Source of the DNA: CAYZXL01 sp964482435 | GTDB taxonomy: Bacteria; Auribacterota; JABMQX01 | Reading direction: 5' to 3' | Length of the DNA: 64,000 nt | Assembly: GCA_964482435.1 (NCBI GenBank) | Contig: CAYZXL010000020.1 | Coordinates: 6,427 to 70,426 of the forward strand | In this document: piece by piece, positions 1-9,189 of the stretch | Layout of the letters: the number at the start of each line of letters is the position of its first letter | Position numbering within the stretch: position 1 is the stretch's first letter | Program-made: the position numbers and the translations under genes | Notes under the pieces: generated by a model | Databases searched by the model: none | What the model saw: the letters and a program-made list of their open reading frames with translations, nothing else | What the model was told of the DNA's origin: nothing

Positions 1-483
1 TTTGAACACGGCGGTCAGGGCCTTGTTCTGAGCGGCCAGGATGTCTGCCACGACGTTATCGAAGAACAAACTGAACCCGCCGAGCGCAGCCGAGGCCTTC
101 TTCCCTTTCTCCTCGCCGAGCGCCGTCACGAGAGACTTCTCAAGGGCTGACGCTGCCTCGTCTCTGATCTCCATGAACTTACGCATAGACTCCGGTTCTC
201 CTCTGGGCAAGGCTTCCGCTTTCTTGAGATGCTCTTCTCTGGCGGCAACGTACGTGCGCGTCAGGTTGCGCGACGCCTCCCGGTCGAGCCCCAGCTCGGA
301 GGCGACGTGCCTGGCCTGAAGAGACCACACGGCGCTGACGTTCTCCGGCGGCGTAGTGAACAGTTTCCACTGCTCTTGCTCCTGCGCGTTTGACGAGGAG
401 ATTACCCCCAGAAGAAGCACAACCGTCACGGGAAGAATACAAAGACCTCTCGTGACTCCTTTCACTTTAGCCGAGAAAGACAT
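1..483 (-). CDS. Secreted helical protein, partial (runs off left edge)
   Basis: Open frame from an ATG at 483 to base 1 without a stop, so 161 codons of a longer gene. Residues 1-33 form a signal peptide (basic start, then a VTVVLLLGVIS core, ending near SNAQ). The rest is charged and helical. It aligns by eye with the protein at 1278-1976: TYVAAREEHLKKAEALPRG here against AYVSARKGFAEKAEALPRG there, followed in both by a similar helix and an F..D..V.D. segment. They are tandem paralogs, probably periplasmic. I do not recognise the family. The start is supported by the preceding AAGGAGGG with spacing of about 4. Confidence 0.75.
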   Translation of the reverse strand, partial: MSFSAKVKGVTRGLCILPVTVVLLLGVISSSNAQEQEQWKLFTTPPENVSAVWSLQARHVASELGLDREASRNLTRTYVAAREEHLKKAEALPRGEPESMRKFMEIRDEAASALEKSLVTALGEEKGKKASAALGGFSLFFDNVVADILAAQNKALTAVFK

Positions 484-1277
484 GGCACCCTCCTTTCGTA
501 ACTGCGGTTGAGTCTCTTGTCCGGGTATTTTCCCTCGAGACGCATTCGGTCCCTTTATCGGCTGCCTCCCGGGAAACGAGGATGATAGTGGAAGTTCCCG
601 AGAAGCTACGTGAGCTTCCATGGGCCGCTGCATGCTTCCACGTGGCACATCTTATCAAACGCTCATCCGGAGGGAAAGCTTTATGGTGGGGATTTCTTGG
701 GAGGTCAGATACTATTGTTTTGCCCGCATGCCCCATGCCGATAAGACGAAACATCGAGCAGGAGTGGGAAAACTGTTCTGCGCCCTCATGCTCGGTTTCT
801 CAATAGGCGCCTCCGGACAAATTATCCGGCCGCCGCGCGCTGAGTGCTTTGATTCGTGAATTTGCTCGGCCTCTCATCGAACAACGTCACAGCGCACGCG
901 GCCGGTGTGGATTTCTCCCGTTGCAGGACTCAGATAGGCTGGCCGCCAGGAGGAAAAACAATGTCCGCGGTCTCTCTGTCATCTTGGTCGGAAATGAGCC
1001 TTCTCCGCCCGACTGTTCCTGACGACCAGCCCATTGTGTCTGGTGGCATGCTCCGCGGCGTGCCTCGGCTCTTCATACGAGGGCCGACTTCCCTATTCCT
1101 TGAGCCGACTCTCGTAGTTCGCAAGTTCAGGGACCTATCTCGGCGGCTGAGGTGGGGGATCAGCACCTGTCGCTCCTGTCCGGAGACATCCTGAGCCGCC
1201 ACGAACGGTCACCGCACTTGTGAACGCACGCAGAAAACCGAGGCTTTGCCCGAGGTGGAGAATTCCCGGGATTTAGC
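484..1277. other. Gene-poor stretch, about 790 bp
   Basis: Only short overlapping open frames on both strands. None has a recognisable motif, signal peptide or clear ribosome binding site together. I see no repeat or RNA here. It separates the two paralogous secreted-protein genes. Confidence 0.5.
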
Positions 1278-1976
1278 CTACTGCGGCTGCCGGCGAGGTC
1301 CTCCAAAGCCACCGCGCGCGTACTTCTCCGTCCAGGTTGCCAACTGCTCCTTTGTGAGGACTTTGGCGAGCTTCTTGTTAAGCTCTTCCCTCAAGGGCTG
1401 CATCTTTTCACGCACGCTCTCAAAGGAACCAGCTTTGGCCGCCTCGGCCATGAGTTTCCCGGTGGCCGCATTGTATTCGAGGACGTCGAGCATGCCCTGG
1501 TTCAGCTTCTCTTTCGCGAGCTTGAAGTCAATAAGGTCCCCGACCATCCGGTCGAGGAGGAAGCTGGACCTCTCGAAGGGACCGAGCATGCCGATGATTT
1601 TATCCGTCTTCTCGGCACCTGCGATCTTGGTCAGGGCCTCTTTCAGGTCAGCCGCAGCTTTTTGGCCAAGCTCTCGTCTCTGCTGGAAGCCCTCCTGCCC
1701 GCGGGGCAGGGCTTCGGCTTTTTCCGCAAAGCCTTTTCGTGCTGAGACGTACGCCTCAACCACTTTCGCGGTATTGTCAGCGCCGACTTTCGATGCCTCC
1801 GCCACACATGTTATTTCCGCCTTCCAAATCTCCGCCAGCTTTTCCGGCGGGATCGGCTTTGGCCTTGGCGGTGGCGTTGGCTGTGTCCCTTCCTCGCAAA
1901 CCACCGGCAAGCTTAGAAGGAGGCCGATGCCAGCGAGGCAGAGGACTGCCACGACATTCGTGAGCGTTTTTCTCAT
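1278..1976 (-). CDS. Secreted helical protein, paralog of the left-edge gene
   Basis: 232 aa. The ATG at 1976 is chosen because AAAGGGG lies 7-8 bases upstream and a signal peptide follows directly (MRKTLTNVVAVLCLAGIG, cleaved near residue 27). A longer in-frame extension to 2084 has no such support. A short proline-rich linker (PTPPPRPKPIPP) leads into a charged, all-helical body. The C-terminus ends GGFGGPRRQPQ. Residues around AYVSARKGFAEKAEALPRG match the partial gene at the left edge, so this is a tandem duplication. It is probably periplasmic. I cannot name the family. Confidence 0.8.
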   Translation of the reverse strand: MRKTLTNVVAVLCLAGIGLLLSLPVVCEEGTQPTPPPRPKPIPPEKLAEIWKAEITCVAEASKVGADNTAKVVEAYVSARKGFAEKAEALPRGQEGFQQRRELGQKAAADLKEALTKIAGAEKTDKIIGMLGPFERSSFLLDRMVGDLIDFKLAKEKLNQGMLDVLEYNAATGKLMAEAAKAGSFESVREKMQPLREELNKKLAKVLTKEQLATWTEKYARGGFGGPRRQPQ

Positions 1977-2140
1977 GGTAACCCCTTTCTCTTTGGTGTT
2001 TACAGTTTCGAGCCGAAGAGGCTCAACCGACCGCACACTGAGGCTTCTATTGCCTATACTCTCAAGAACGTTGCATCGCTGCAAAAGGTTTACTCCGCTC
2101 CCCGGTCATCAGCGACCGTGCCGGAGCCACCGACTCTGTG

Positions 2141-2208
2141 GTGGCATGGGCATCTTGCCCATGATCCTCCATCCCACCTACGGCGGGACCAAAGGCGGGA
2201 TGCCACGC
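2141..2208. repeat. Dispersed modular palindromic repeat, copy 1
   Basis: Begins gtggcatgggcatcttgccc (hairpin catgggc/gcccatg), then a spacer atcctcc, then a second palindromic module (atcccacctacggcgggacc ... ggcgggat), and closes with gccac. The outer tggca/tgcca ends are shared with the copies near 12.4, 28.1, 41.9, 54.5 and 58.7 kb. The second module differs from the usual one, so modules are exchangeable. The 2.0-2.3 kb intergenic stretch holds nothing else recognisable. Confidence 0.8.
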
Positions 2209-2287
2209 CTTGGCGCGCGGCGCCGGGGCCCTTCAACATGGCCCGCCACACGTGACCGAGCGCTCACGTCCGGATGGTCCGTTTCCG

Positions 2288-3034
2288 TCAATCTGTCACG
2301 TTTCCTGTCGCAGCCCATTCGCATGCCCGGCGAAGAAGCTGGATGAAACCCGGAGAAGCGACGCTCTTCAAATCGTGCCCGAGCGGTGTGTGGAAGACTC
2401 GCCCCTTGCCGTATTGAAGAACAAATCCCATCGGCTCATCTTTTCCAGTGACCTGTGAACGAGCGGTGAGCAGGATTTTGACTTCCGCATCGCCGGTCAG
2501 GCAGAAGTAAAGCTCGTCGGTGATGTCGAAATCGTCGAGCTTGCGGGTAATCGGGTGCTGTTTATCAACCGCCCTCACGCGGAAGCTGCCGTAGGGGTCG
2601 TGGGTTTTCACCCTGTCCCAGACCCGCCCGATGAGCTTCGCGTATTCCGGCCAGTCCGGAAATGCGCCGCACGAGAAATGAATCACAACAAGCCCCTTCC
2701 CTCCCCTGACGAAATCCGCGAGACCGTCGAGGACTTGCTTCCTCGGCGACGGCGCCTCCCAGTTGCAGTAGTTCAGGACGACAGCGTCGTATCGCTCGGC
2801 TACCGGTGTTGCGAGAATCTCCACGTCTTCAGAGACACGAACGTCGAATCGCCCGGATTCCACCAGAGCGCGCCGCATCGCCTGCGAGTTCTCATACCAG
2901 GGATGTCCCGGATAGTCAGCACCCGTAACGATTAGGACACGAATCAGCTTCGCCTCCGACGCTGTTAGAGACCTGAGCGGAAACAAAATTGCCATCGTCA
3001 GGAAAAAAGCGAGCATGGCGTTTGCCTTTGTCAT
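2288..3034 (-). CDS. Exported ThuA-domain protein
   Basis: 248 aa. Residues 1-26 form a signal peptide with a hydrophobic core (MLAFFLTMAILFPL). The rest is a ThuA (trehalose-utilisation-like, class I glutamine amidotransferase-fold) domain: strand IRVLIVTGAD at 31-40, GHPWYENS at 43-50, VVLNYCNWEAP at 85-95, the family signature VVIHFSCGAFPDWPEY at 116-131, and a GKGRVFHTPLGH turn at 209-220. In planctomycetes and relatives such proteins sit with sugar-degradation and DUF1080 genes. The biochemical reaction is not settled for the family. A GGGGAGG lies 12 bases before the ATG; M7 is an alternative start. Confidence 0.85.
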   Translation of the reverse strand: MTKANAMLAFFLTMAILFPLRSLTASEAKLIRVLIVTGADYPGHPWYENSQAMRRALVESGRFDVRVSEDVEILATPVAERYDAVVLNYCNWEAPSPRKQVLDGLADFVRGGKGLVVIHFSCGAFPDWPEYAKLIGRVWDRVKTHDPYGSFRVRAVDKQHPITRKLDDFDITDELYFCLTGDAEVKILLTARSQVTGKDEPMGFVLQYGKGRVFHTPLGHDLKSVASPGFIQLLRRACEWAATGNVTD

Positions 3035-3248
3035 GGTTTGTCAGCACCTCCCCTCTTTAGCCGGACGCCCTTTTGATGCATAATCTAAGTTTGAAGTGTA
3101 GCAAATTCGCCTCTCGCAGCGAAGCTTTCTGCGAGTTTTCTGTCTGCGGGCTGCACCCGCCTCATAGGATCGCGGGGAGAGCCGAACAAGCAGTCAACGG
3201 AATTTCAGGCGGGAATATTCGCCGTTGGAAGGTTAGGGAGGAGACACC

Positions 3249-4232
3249 GTGAGATCGGCCGTAACGTTCATCATCGTTGTTTTCTTGGTTGCCGCAGCCG
3301 CCTCGGAACCGGTTGCGCCTGTTGCCAGGTTCGAGAATGTCGCGCGGCGGCTCGTGGCGGCGATTAACAAACACGACTACAGTGCTGCCCGGCGTGACTT
3401 CAACGAAGGGATGCTGGAGGCGCTCCCGGAAGAAAAGGCGAAGGCATTCTTTGACGGGTTGCTGGAGCAGTTCGGCACGATAAAAAAAGTTGGTCCGGCA
3501 AGATTGAATCCACCCAACCAGGCCGTGATTCCGGCCTTTTTCGAACGCGGCACTCTTGACATAAGACTTGTCCTCGATGGCGAAGACAAAATCGCCGGAT
3601 TGTGGTTTTTGCCACGCTCTGCGAATATCCCGGTCCCGGAAAAGAACTCAACCCCGCTTTCGCTGCCGTGCCGGGGACGGTGGCTTGTCCAGTGGGGCGG
3701 TGATACCAAAGAGCTCAATCAGCACCATGAGGTTCCGAACCAGAGGTTCGCGTTTGATTTGCTCGGTGTAGGGGAGGATGGAAGAACCCGAAAAGGAGAC
3801 GGAACAAGAAACGAGGATTATTACGCCTTTGAAAGGGAAGTCCTGGCGCCGGCAGACGGCGTCGTGACTGATGTCATCACGGGCGTTCGCGATAATGTCC
3901 CCGGCTCGATGAATCCTTACTCGGCATTGGGCAATGCCGTGTTCATCCAGCACAGCGCTTACGAGGTTTCCGTAATCGCCCATCTGAAATTCGGAAGCGT
4001 CACGGTGAAACCGGGCCAGAAAGTCAGGCGGGGCGAGCTCGTCGGGCTTTGCGGCAACTCCGGCAACTCGTCCGAGCCGCACATCCACTACCATCTCATG
4101 AACACCCCCATCATCCAGGACGCCATCGGGATCAAAGTGTTCTTCGACAGGCTCGTCGTGGAAAGAGGCGGGGAGAAGAAACCGGCCGAAAATTACTCCC
4201 CCGTCAAGGGCGACATCATATCATCCTTTTGA
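3249..4232 (+). CDS. Secreted M23 (LytM-type) metallopeptidase with N-terminal DUF3887-like domain
   Basis: 327 aa from a GTG start preceded by GGGAGG at 7 bases. Signal peptide 1-19. Residues 25-125 (VARRLVAAINKHDYSAARRDF ...) look like the small alpha/beta domain that often precedes secreted peptidases. From residue 150 there is an M23 peptidase: QHHEVPNQRFAFD (His160 and Asp170 as zinc ligands), VLAPADGVV, IAHLKFGS (His245), KVRRGELVGLCGNSGNSSEPHIHYHL (His278/His280). All metal and catalytic positions are present. It likely cleaves peptidoglycan cross-links or secreted peptides in the periplasm. The closest well-known family is LytM/lysostaphin-like endopeptidases. Confidence 0.9.
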   Translation: MRSAVTFIIVVFLVAAAASEPVAPVARFENVARRLVAAINKHDYSAARRDFNEGMLEALPEEKAKAFFDGLLEQFGTIKKVGPARLNPPNQAVIPAFFERGTLDIRLVLDGEDKIAGLWFLPRSANIPVPEKNSTPLSLPCRGRWLVQWGGDTKELNQHHEVPNQRFAFDLLGVGEDGRTRKGDGTRNEDYYAFEREVLAPADGVVTDVITGVRDNVPGSMNPYSALGNAVFIQHSAYEVSVIAHLKFGSVTVKPGQKVRRGELVGLCGNSGNSSEPHIHYHLMNTPIIQDAIGIKVFFDRLVVERGGEKKPAENYSPVKGDIISSF

Positions 4233-4290
4233 ATTCGGTCGCCCCGGGGGATTCTGACGGCAGAAGAGAAGCCCGCCCCCCGTCAGCTTC

Positions 4291-5136
4291 CTACCCTTGC
4301 ATTGCGAACAGCTTCATCTTTTCGATGACGAGTTGCATTGCTCGGCGGCGGGGTTCGGTGAAAAGTTTTGGGACGTTGAAGGCGAAGTCGGGGCGCGATT
4401 GCACCTCCTGAAAGGCTCTTCCAAAGGAGGCGACGAATTCCGTGCAGAGGTTTATCTTCGCAATGCCGCGTCGGACCGCTTTCCGAATGTCATCGTCGGG
4501 GATTCCCGTGCCCCCGTGGAGGACAAGGGGGACGGAGACTCTCTCAGCAATCTGGCGCAGCCGCTGAAAATCAAGCTTCGGCGGCGCGGCGTAGAAGCCG
4601 TGAGCATTCCCGATGGCGACGGCAAGGGCGTCAACTCCGGTCTCGGCGACGAACCGCGCTGCTTCCCCGGGATTGGTCATCGCGAGTTCTCCGCCCGTCT
4701 CGGCCGAATGAATTCCGCCTCCCACCACCCCGATTTCTCCCTCGACGCTGACTCCAGCGGCGTGAGCGCATTTCACGACCTCTCGCGTCAGAGCAGCGTT
4801 TTCCTCAAAAGGCTTGTCCGAGACGTCAATCATCACTGAAGTGAAGCCACAGTGAATTGCGCTCATGGCGCGCTCGAAGCTCTCACCGTGGTCGAGATGA
4901 AGAGCGACCGGAACGGAAGCACGCAGGGCGAGATGCTTGACGATTTCCGCGAGGAGCTCGATGCCCGCAAAATCTGCCTCCCACGGCCCGGCCTGAGCGA
5001 TCACGGGCAGCTTGAGAGACTCGGCGGCGCCGATCACCGCCTGAGCCGATTCCATGTCCCAGACAGTGAATGCGCCAACGGCGTAGCCTCCTGTCCTCGC
5101 AGCGACGAGCAATGATTTCGTGTCAGAAAGGCTCAT
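4291..5136 (-). CDS. Class II (zinc) ketose-bisphosphate aldolase, GatY/KbaY/FbaA-like
   Basis: 281 aa, normal family length. Motifs: ALHLDHGES at 78-86 (catalytic Asp82, zinc ligand His83), EGEIG at 132-136, GNAHGFY at 176-182 (zinc ligand His179), LVLHGGTGIPD at 204-214 (His207), and phosphate-binding KINLCTEF at 227-234. It splits a ketose-1,6-bisphosphate into two trioses. The exact sugar (fructose or tagatose, or a deoxy variant) cannot be read from sequence. Its ATG overlaps the stop of the upstream PfkB kinase by four bases (ATGA), so the two are translationally coupled and probably act in sequence: kinase, then aldolase. Confidence 0.9.
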   Translation of the reverse strand: MSLSDTKSLLVAARTGGYAVGAFTVWDMESAQAVIGAAESLKLPVIAQAGPWEADFAGIELLAEIVKHLALRASVPVALHLDHGESFERAMSAIHCGFTSVMIDVSDKPFEENAALTREVVKCAHAAGVSVEGEIGVVGGGIHSAETGGELAMTNPGEAARFVAETGVDALAVAIGNAHGFYAAPPKLDFQRLRQIAERVSVPLVLHGGTGIPDDDIRKAVRRGIAKINLCTEFVASFGRAFQEVQSRPDFAFNVPKLFTEPRRRAMQLVIEKMKLFAMQG

Positions 5137-6077
5137 TTCGTGTGCTCCCGAATAAATTGGTCAAACTGCTGGCGGTCCTTTAGCCCCGCGCTGGCGCCGA
5201 GCGCAGTGACCGTCAGCGCGCCCGCTGCACATGCCATCCGAAGGCATTCCTCCAGCGCACGCCCTTCCGAAACGCCCGCGAGAAATCCGCCGACGAAGGC
5301 GTCTCCCGCTCCGGTGGCATCCACGACTTGAACCCGGAACGCGGGATGCTTGAGAATCTGGCCCTCAGGCGAGCGAGCGATGCATCCGTCCCTGCCGAGT
5401 TTCACGACGACGGTCCTGACGCCCCTTTCCGCGAAGAATTGAAGATTTTCAGAAACGTCCGAGCGACCGCTTATGGCCGCAGCCTCCTTCCTCGACGGGA
5501 GAAAGTAATCGAGGTATGGAAGCCACGGCCTCACCCGCTCGCCCCACCTCCCCTTCGGGTCGTAATCCACGTCGAGGGAAACAGTTTTCCCAAGCTGCTT
5601 TGCCTTTTTGAGGAAAGCGGTGATGTCGAGGGAGTTCAGCTCGCACGTCCCTGCCAGATGGACGATGTCCGCCCATGCGATGTCCTCGTCGGCAACGTCG
5701 TCGAGCATTGTCTCTGCGGTCGCCCCCGGGCAATGGAAGAAAGACCTCTCCCCCGACGGGCTGACAAGAACGATGGAGGACGAAGTAATCGCGCCGCTTC
5801 GCTGCCTGAGCCCCGACGGGTCTAATCCGGCGCGAGCAACTTCGCTCAGGAGGAATTCCCCCAGCCTATCATCCCCGACGAGTCCCGCCAGCCGGACCGG
5901 TGCGCCGAGCTTGTGAAGCACCCGCGCGGCATTCAGCGTGCACCCGCCGGTGTCGAGGCGGATGAAGTCCACGACGTCCGCCACGTCCGCTGGCGGATGC
6001 CGCTCGACGGGCTTGACGAGAACGTCAACCACGAACTGTCCGACGGCCAGAACGCGTTTTCCGGGACGGTTATCCAT
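5133..6077 (-). CDS. PfkB-family carbohydrate kinase
   Basis: 314 aa from the ATG at 6077; a TTG at 6128 in the same frame would add 17 residues but lacks a better ribosome site. Ribokinase/PfkB fold: start VLAVGQFVVDVL, GGCTLNAARVLHKLG (family signature 1, about residues 44-58), GLVGDDRLG, and signature 2 DATGAGDAF at 253-261 with catalytic Asp259. It phosphorylates a sugar or sugar phosphate with ATP. The coupled downstream class II aldolase suggests a sugar-phosphate 1-kinase feeding bisphosphate cleavage, as in tagatose or fructose pathways. That is inference; the substrate is unknown. Confidence 0.9.
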   Translation of the reverse strand: MDNRPGKRVLAVGQFVVDVLVKPVERHPPADVADVVDFIRLDTGGCTLNAARVLHKLGAPVRLAGLVGDDRLGEFLLSEVARAGLDPSGLRQRSGAITSSSIVLVSPSGERSFFHCPGATAETMLDDVADEDIAWADIVHLAGTCELNSLDITAFLKKAKQLGKTVSLDVDYDPKGRWGERVRPWLPYLDYFLPSRKEAAAISGRSDVSENLQFFAERGVRTVVVKLGRDGCIARSPEGQILKHPAFRVQVVDATGAGDAFVGGFLAGVSEGRALEECLRMACAAGALTVTALGASAGLKDRQQFDQFIREHTK

Positions 6078-6394
6078 GACGACGACAAATTCCTCTCGGC
6101 CGAGTTTGTTGCGAGGATTTTCCGTCAAGCGTAGAGGTTGCGGATTAGAAATTCAAGGGCGGCGTTTGCACTGGATTTCGCTCAAGGGGCATGGAGAGCG
6201 TTCGGTCACGCAAGCACAGTCGGCTGAAGTGAAGGGCGGACTATAAAAATCGGCTTCTAAATCTGCATGGCGGCGGTACAATCACAGAAGCTGCGGACCT
6301 GGAAAAGGAGATTCTTTCAGGACGATCGAGAGACGCGGCGAGAGTGCACCAGAAACGAGTTGACAGGCAGCACAGGCAGGAAGGGAGACGAATC

Positions 6395-8179
6395 ATGGAA
6401 CACAGGATTGACTTTTTTGGAGTCGAGACGGTCGTTGGCCGACAAGGCAGCGTGCCCCGGAAAACATGGGGATTATTGACCGTCGCGGCATTTTTGACGT
6501 TATGGTGCGTTTGTCTGTTTCCGCTCTCGGCGGCGGAAACGGAAGTGAAAGCAGGCGCATGGGCGAGGTACAAAATGCTCTCCAGTTACACTTATCCCGG
6601 CGAGAAACCGCCGCTGGACGTTGTGACGCTCAAGGTCGGCCCGACGGAAATCCGCGGCGGAAAGCAGTATCGCTGGTGGGAGATGGAGTGCGCGAAGACG
6701 GGCGGAGGCTCTTTCACGATTCGTGTGTTGAGCCAACGCTTGCCAGCGGTGGGGTCTGGTCGGGGAATAGGGCGAGTTGCGAGATACATTCTCCGGGAAG
6801 AGGAGGAGACTCCTCTCGAATACGTGAACACAGAGACCGGTGAGGCTCTTCTCCCCCAATTTGCTTTTCGGCGTTACCTCGTCCCGAAGACGACCTCGGG
6901 AGGAGGGAGGTCTGGGCTTTTCGCCGAGCCGGCAACTCTTCTGGGTCAGATGCTTGTTCTACATGAATCGTCGAGCAAAGGAGAATTCCCCGTTGCTCCG
7001 GAACCTCAAGTCCTGAAGCTCGACCCCGGACTCCTCATCGGAACGGGGCGGAATTTTCGTGACACGCTCGACCACCGAATCACCAGCGACGAGGACTATC
7101 CGTATCGGCGGTTCACAAAGGAAGAGTACGACGAGATGGTTGAGGCGGGGATTAACTATTTCACGGTTGATCCGGAACAGGCGGAGTGGATTCGGAGGCG
7201 GCCGGTCTTTTACGAGCTTGGCGATTTGAAGGGCGCGCGATTCCCCGAAGTCCTCTACAGGAGCAATTACTGGGGAGTGGTTCAATTCGTGGACGAGCCG
7301 GGAGTCTATATCTACGGGGACGATGACGCGAAAAAAGGGGCAAAGAGACCGTCCGATTTGGCGGAGCTGCTTTGCCTTCGCGTGCGTCGGACGTTGAGCA
7401 CCGCCGGTGGTTACAGCTCTCTGCGCCTGGAACAAGCTCTTCGCGAGGCGGGGTTCAATCTCGGCTCCATGAAGATTGTCGAGCCGGACATACCAATCTG
7501 GGAGACGATGATTAACACTTCCTTCTATCAACTGCAATCCGGCGTTGCCAGCGGGATAGTCCACGAGGGCAGGTATAAGCTTGATGAGCTCCGCGGCAAT
7601 CTGAAAACGATTGGGGTCGAGGCAGAGACGTTGGGTGAGAGAGAAATGCTCCTCATCTACTACGCCCTCTTGCGCGGTGCGGCACGCGCGTGGGGCGGAG
7701 ATTGGGGAACGAGCATTTACGGGCAGTCCGACCCGGCGATTTCGCCACTTGCGGTAATGATGGCTTACGACCTTGGTGCGCGATACATCTGGTACTGGAC
7801 CTCCGACCATCAGCATCACATGCCCTATCGAGAGCAGCTTGACCTGACGCGGCATCTCCGGGCACATGAGAAGGCTCATCCGCGAAAGAGCAGGAAGGAG
7901 CTTCTCAAGGCGGCCAAAGTGGCTATTGCTGTTCCTCACGGCTATGTTCTCGACTGGGGACCGCTCTGGGGGTCGAGCGCTTTCGCTTTTGACAAGCTCA
8001 ATGAGGCCGGCGTCCCATACGGAAATGTCGTCAGGGCTGCGGTGCGAGAAGCGCTTTTGTGCCTGAAAGAAGGAAAGTCTTTCGATTTTGTGGTTGAGTC
8101 GCCGAGATTCAAGCCGAAGGGATACGAACGAGTGGTCCGCATTCGCCTCGACGGGGTCGCGGAAAAAGTTGCGAATTGA
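6395..8179 (+). CDS. Large exported protein of unknown function
   Basis: 594 aa. ATG at 6395 chosen because AAGGGAG lies 7-8 bases upstream; an in-frame extension to 6344 lacks this. A hydrophobic stretch at about residues 25-46 (TWGLLTVAAFLTLWCVCLFPL then SAAETE) is a signal peptide with an unusually long N-region. The C-terminal half contains YYALLRGAARAWGGDWG and MMAYDLGARYIWYWTSDHQHH, which resemble the sugar-binding face of TIM-barrel glycoside hydrolases, but I cannot assign a family. It has no partner in an operon; the next gene starts after 178 bases. Confidence 0.7.
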   Translation: MEHRIDFFGVETVVGRQGSVPRKTWGLLTVAAFLTLWCVCLFPLSAAETEVKAGAWARYKMLSSYTYPGEKPPLDVVTLKVGPTEIRGGKQYRWWEMECAKTGGGSFTIRVLSQRLPAVGSGRGIGRVARYILREEEETPLEYVNTETGEALLPQFAFRRYLVPKTTSGGGRSGLFAEPATLLGQMLVLHESSSKGEFPVAPEPQVLKLDPGLLIGTGRNFRDTLDHRITSDEDYPYRRFTKEEYDEMVEAGINYFTVDPEQAEWIRRRPVFYELGDLKGARFPEVLYRSNYWGVVQFVDEPGVYIYGDDDAKKGAKRPSDLAELLCLRVRRTLSTAGGYSSLRLEQALREAGFNLGSMKIVEPDIPIWETMINTSFYQLQSGVASGIVHEGRYKLDELRGNLKTIGVEAETLGEREMLLIYYALLRGAARAWGGDWGTSIYGQSDPAISPLAVMMAYDLGARYIWYWTSDHQHHMPYREQLDLTRHLRAHEKAHPRKSRKELLKAAKVAIAVPHGYVLDWGPLWGSSAFAFDKLNEAGVPYGNVVRAAVREALLCLKEGKSFDFVVESPRFKPKGYERVVRIRLDGVAEKVAN

Positions 8180-8357
8180 CAACAACGACGCCGGTAGCAC
8201 TGGCCGTAGAAACACTGGCTCAAGGACAGGTCTTCGGAGAGGCCGACCCGAGATGATTTCCCCTTGACTGGCCTGGCTTGTTGGCGAGAATGAGTGTTGG
8301 GGTGTTTTTCTTGGTGCCCCTGCGAGTCGCGCACGTCAGAGATATGTGGAGGACAAC

Positions 8358-9071
8358 ATGAGAAGGGAATTTGCGGCGGTGTCTGTTTTGGTTTTTACCA
8401 TTCTTTTTTGTTGCTCCGGGGTTGTGCCGGAAGAAAACACCGTGCCAGGCCTGCATACGTTGGAAGGAATGCCCCTTGTCTTTGAAGAGACGTTTCGGAA
8501 AGGAAACGCCGAGCGCTGGCAGCCGAGCGACGCGAGCGCATGGAAAATCGCCCAGGAGGGTGACAATCACGTGTATTCGCTCTTCAAGGACTGCAACTAC
8601 TCGCCGCCGGTTCGGTCGCCAAACAACTTCTCGTTGGTCAAAGACTTGACCGTCTCAGATTTCGTCATGGAGATGAAGCTGAAGTCAACCGAGCCGGAGT
8701 ACGCGCACAGAGACCTCTGTCTTTTCTTCGGGTATCAGGACGCTTCTCATTTCTATTATGTCCATTTCGGGTCAAAGGCCGACGCCAACGCGAACTCGAT
8801 TTTCATCGTCAACGGGAAACCACGCGAGGGCATCGCCGAGACGAGGACAAAAGGAACGAAATGGGATGATAAATACCACATCGCCCGAATTGTGCGCGAT
8901 ACACAGACTGGCAAGATCGAGGTTTTCTTCGATGACATGAAAAAGCCGGCCATGACCGCGACGGACAAAAGCTTCACCTGGGGGAGGCTCGGCGTGGGCT
9001 CGTTCGATGACACGGGGAACTTCGACAACGTGCGCGTCTGGGGGCGCGAGGCAAAACCTCCGGCGAAGTAG
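8358..9071 (+). CDS. Secreted DUF1080/LamG-like (3-keto-disaccharide hydrolase-type) beta-sandwich protein
   Basis: 237 aa. ATG at 8358 has GGAGG five bases upstream; an in-frame GTG at 8346 overlaps that site and is rejected. Signal peptide 1-21 (AVSVLVFTILFCCSG; the Cys pair allows a lipoprotein). Then a jelly-roll domain: FEETFRKGNAERWQP, WKIAQEGDNHVYSL, DFVMEMKLKSTEPEYAHRDLCLFFGYQD, FYYVHFGSKADANANSIFIVN, GRLGVGSFDDTGNFDNVRVWG. This pattern is that of DUF1080/concanavalin-like sandwiches, common in planctomycete polysaccharide loci. Hydrolase activity is inferred from the family only. Confidence 0.8.
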   Translation: MRREFAAVSVLVFTILFCCSGVVPEENTVPGLHTLEGMPLVFEETFRKGNAERWQPSDASAWKIAQEGDNHVYSLFKDCNYSPPVRSPNNFSLVKDLTVSDFVMEMKLKSTEPEYAHRDLCLFFGYQDASHFYYVHFGSKADANANSIFIVNGKPREGIAETRTKGTKWDDKYHIARIVRDTQTGKIEVFFDDMKKPAMTATDKSFTWGRLGVGSFDDTGNFDNVRVWGREAKPPAK

Positions 9072-9189
9072 AGGGAGCATTAGCCACAGGGTGTGAGGCG
9101 TTCAGGACTATGGATGCGGGCAGAAGTGACTCGACCTGGTTTTGGCCTCTGCTCCTCGGTGCTGGCCGGTTTGTTCAGGGAGGATGAGC

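Noticed and set aside
582..1202. Overlapping short frames on both strands upstream of the left-edge gene
   Set aside because: No protein-like composition, no homology recognised, no ribosome sites; treated as non-coding.
1246..2346. 366-codon plus-strand open frame
   Set aside because: Antisense to the secreted paralog gene, which has a ribosome site, signal peptide and a homolog next door; the plus frame has none of these.
6959..8215. 418-codon minus-strand open frame
   Set aside because: Shadow of the exported protein at 6395-8179; no motif and no ribosome site.
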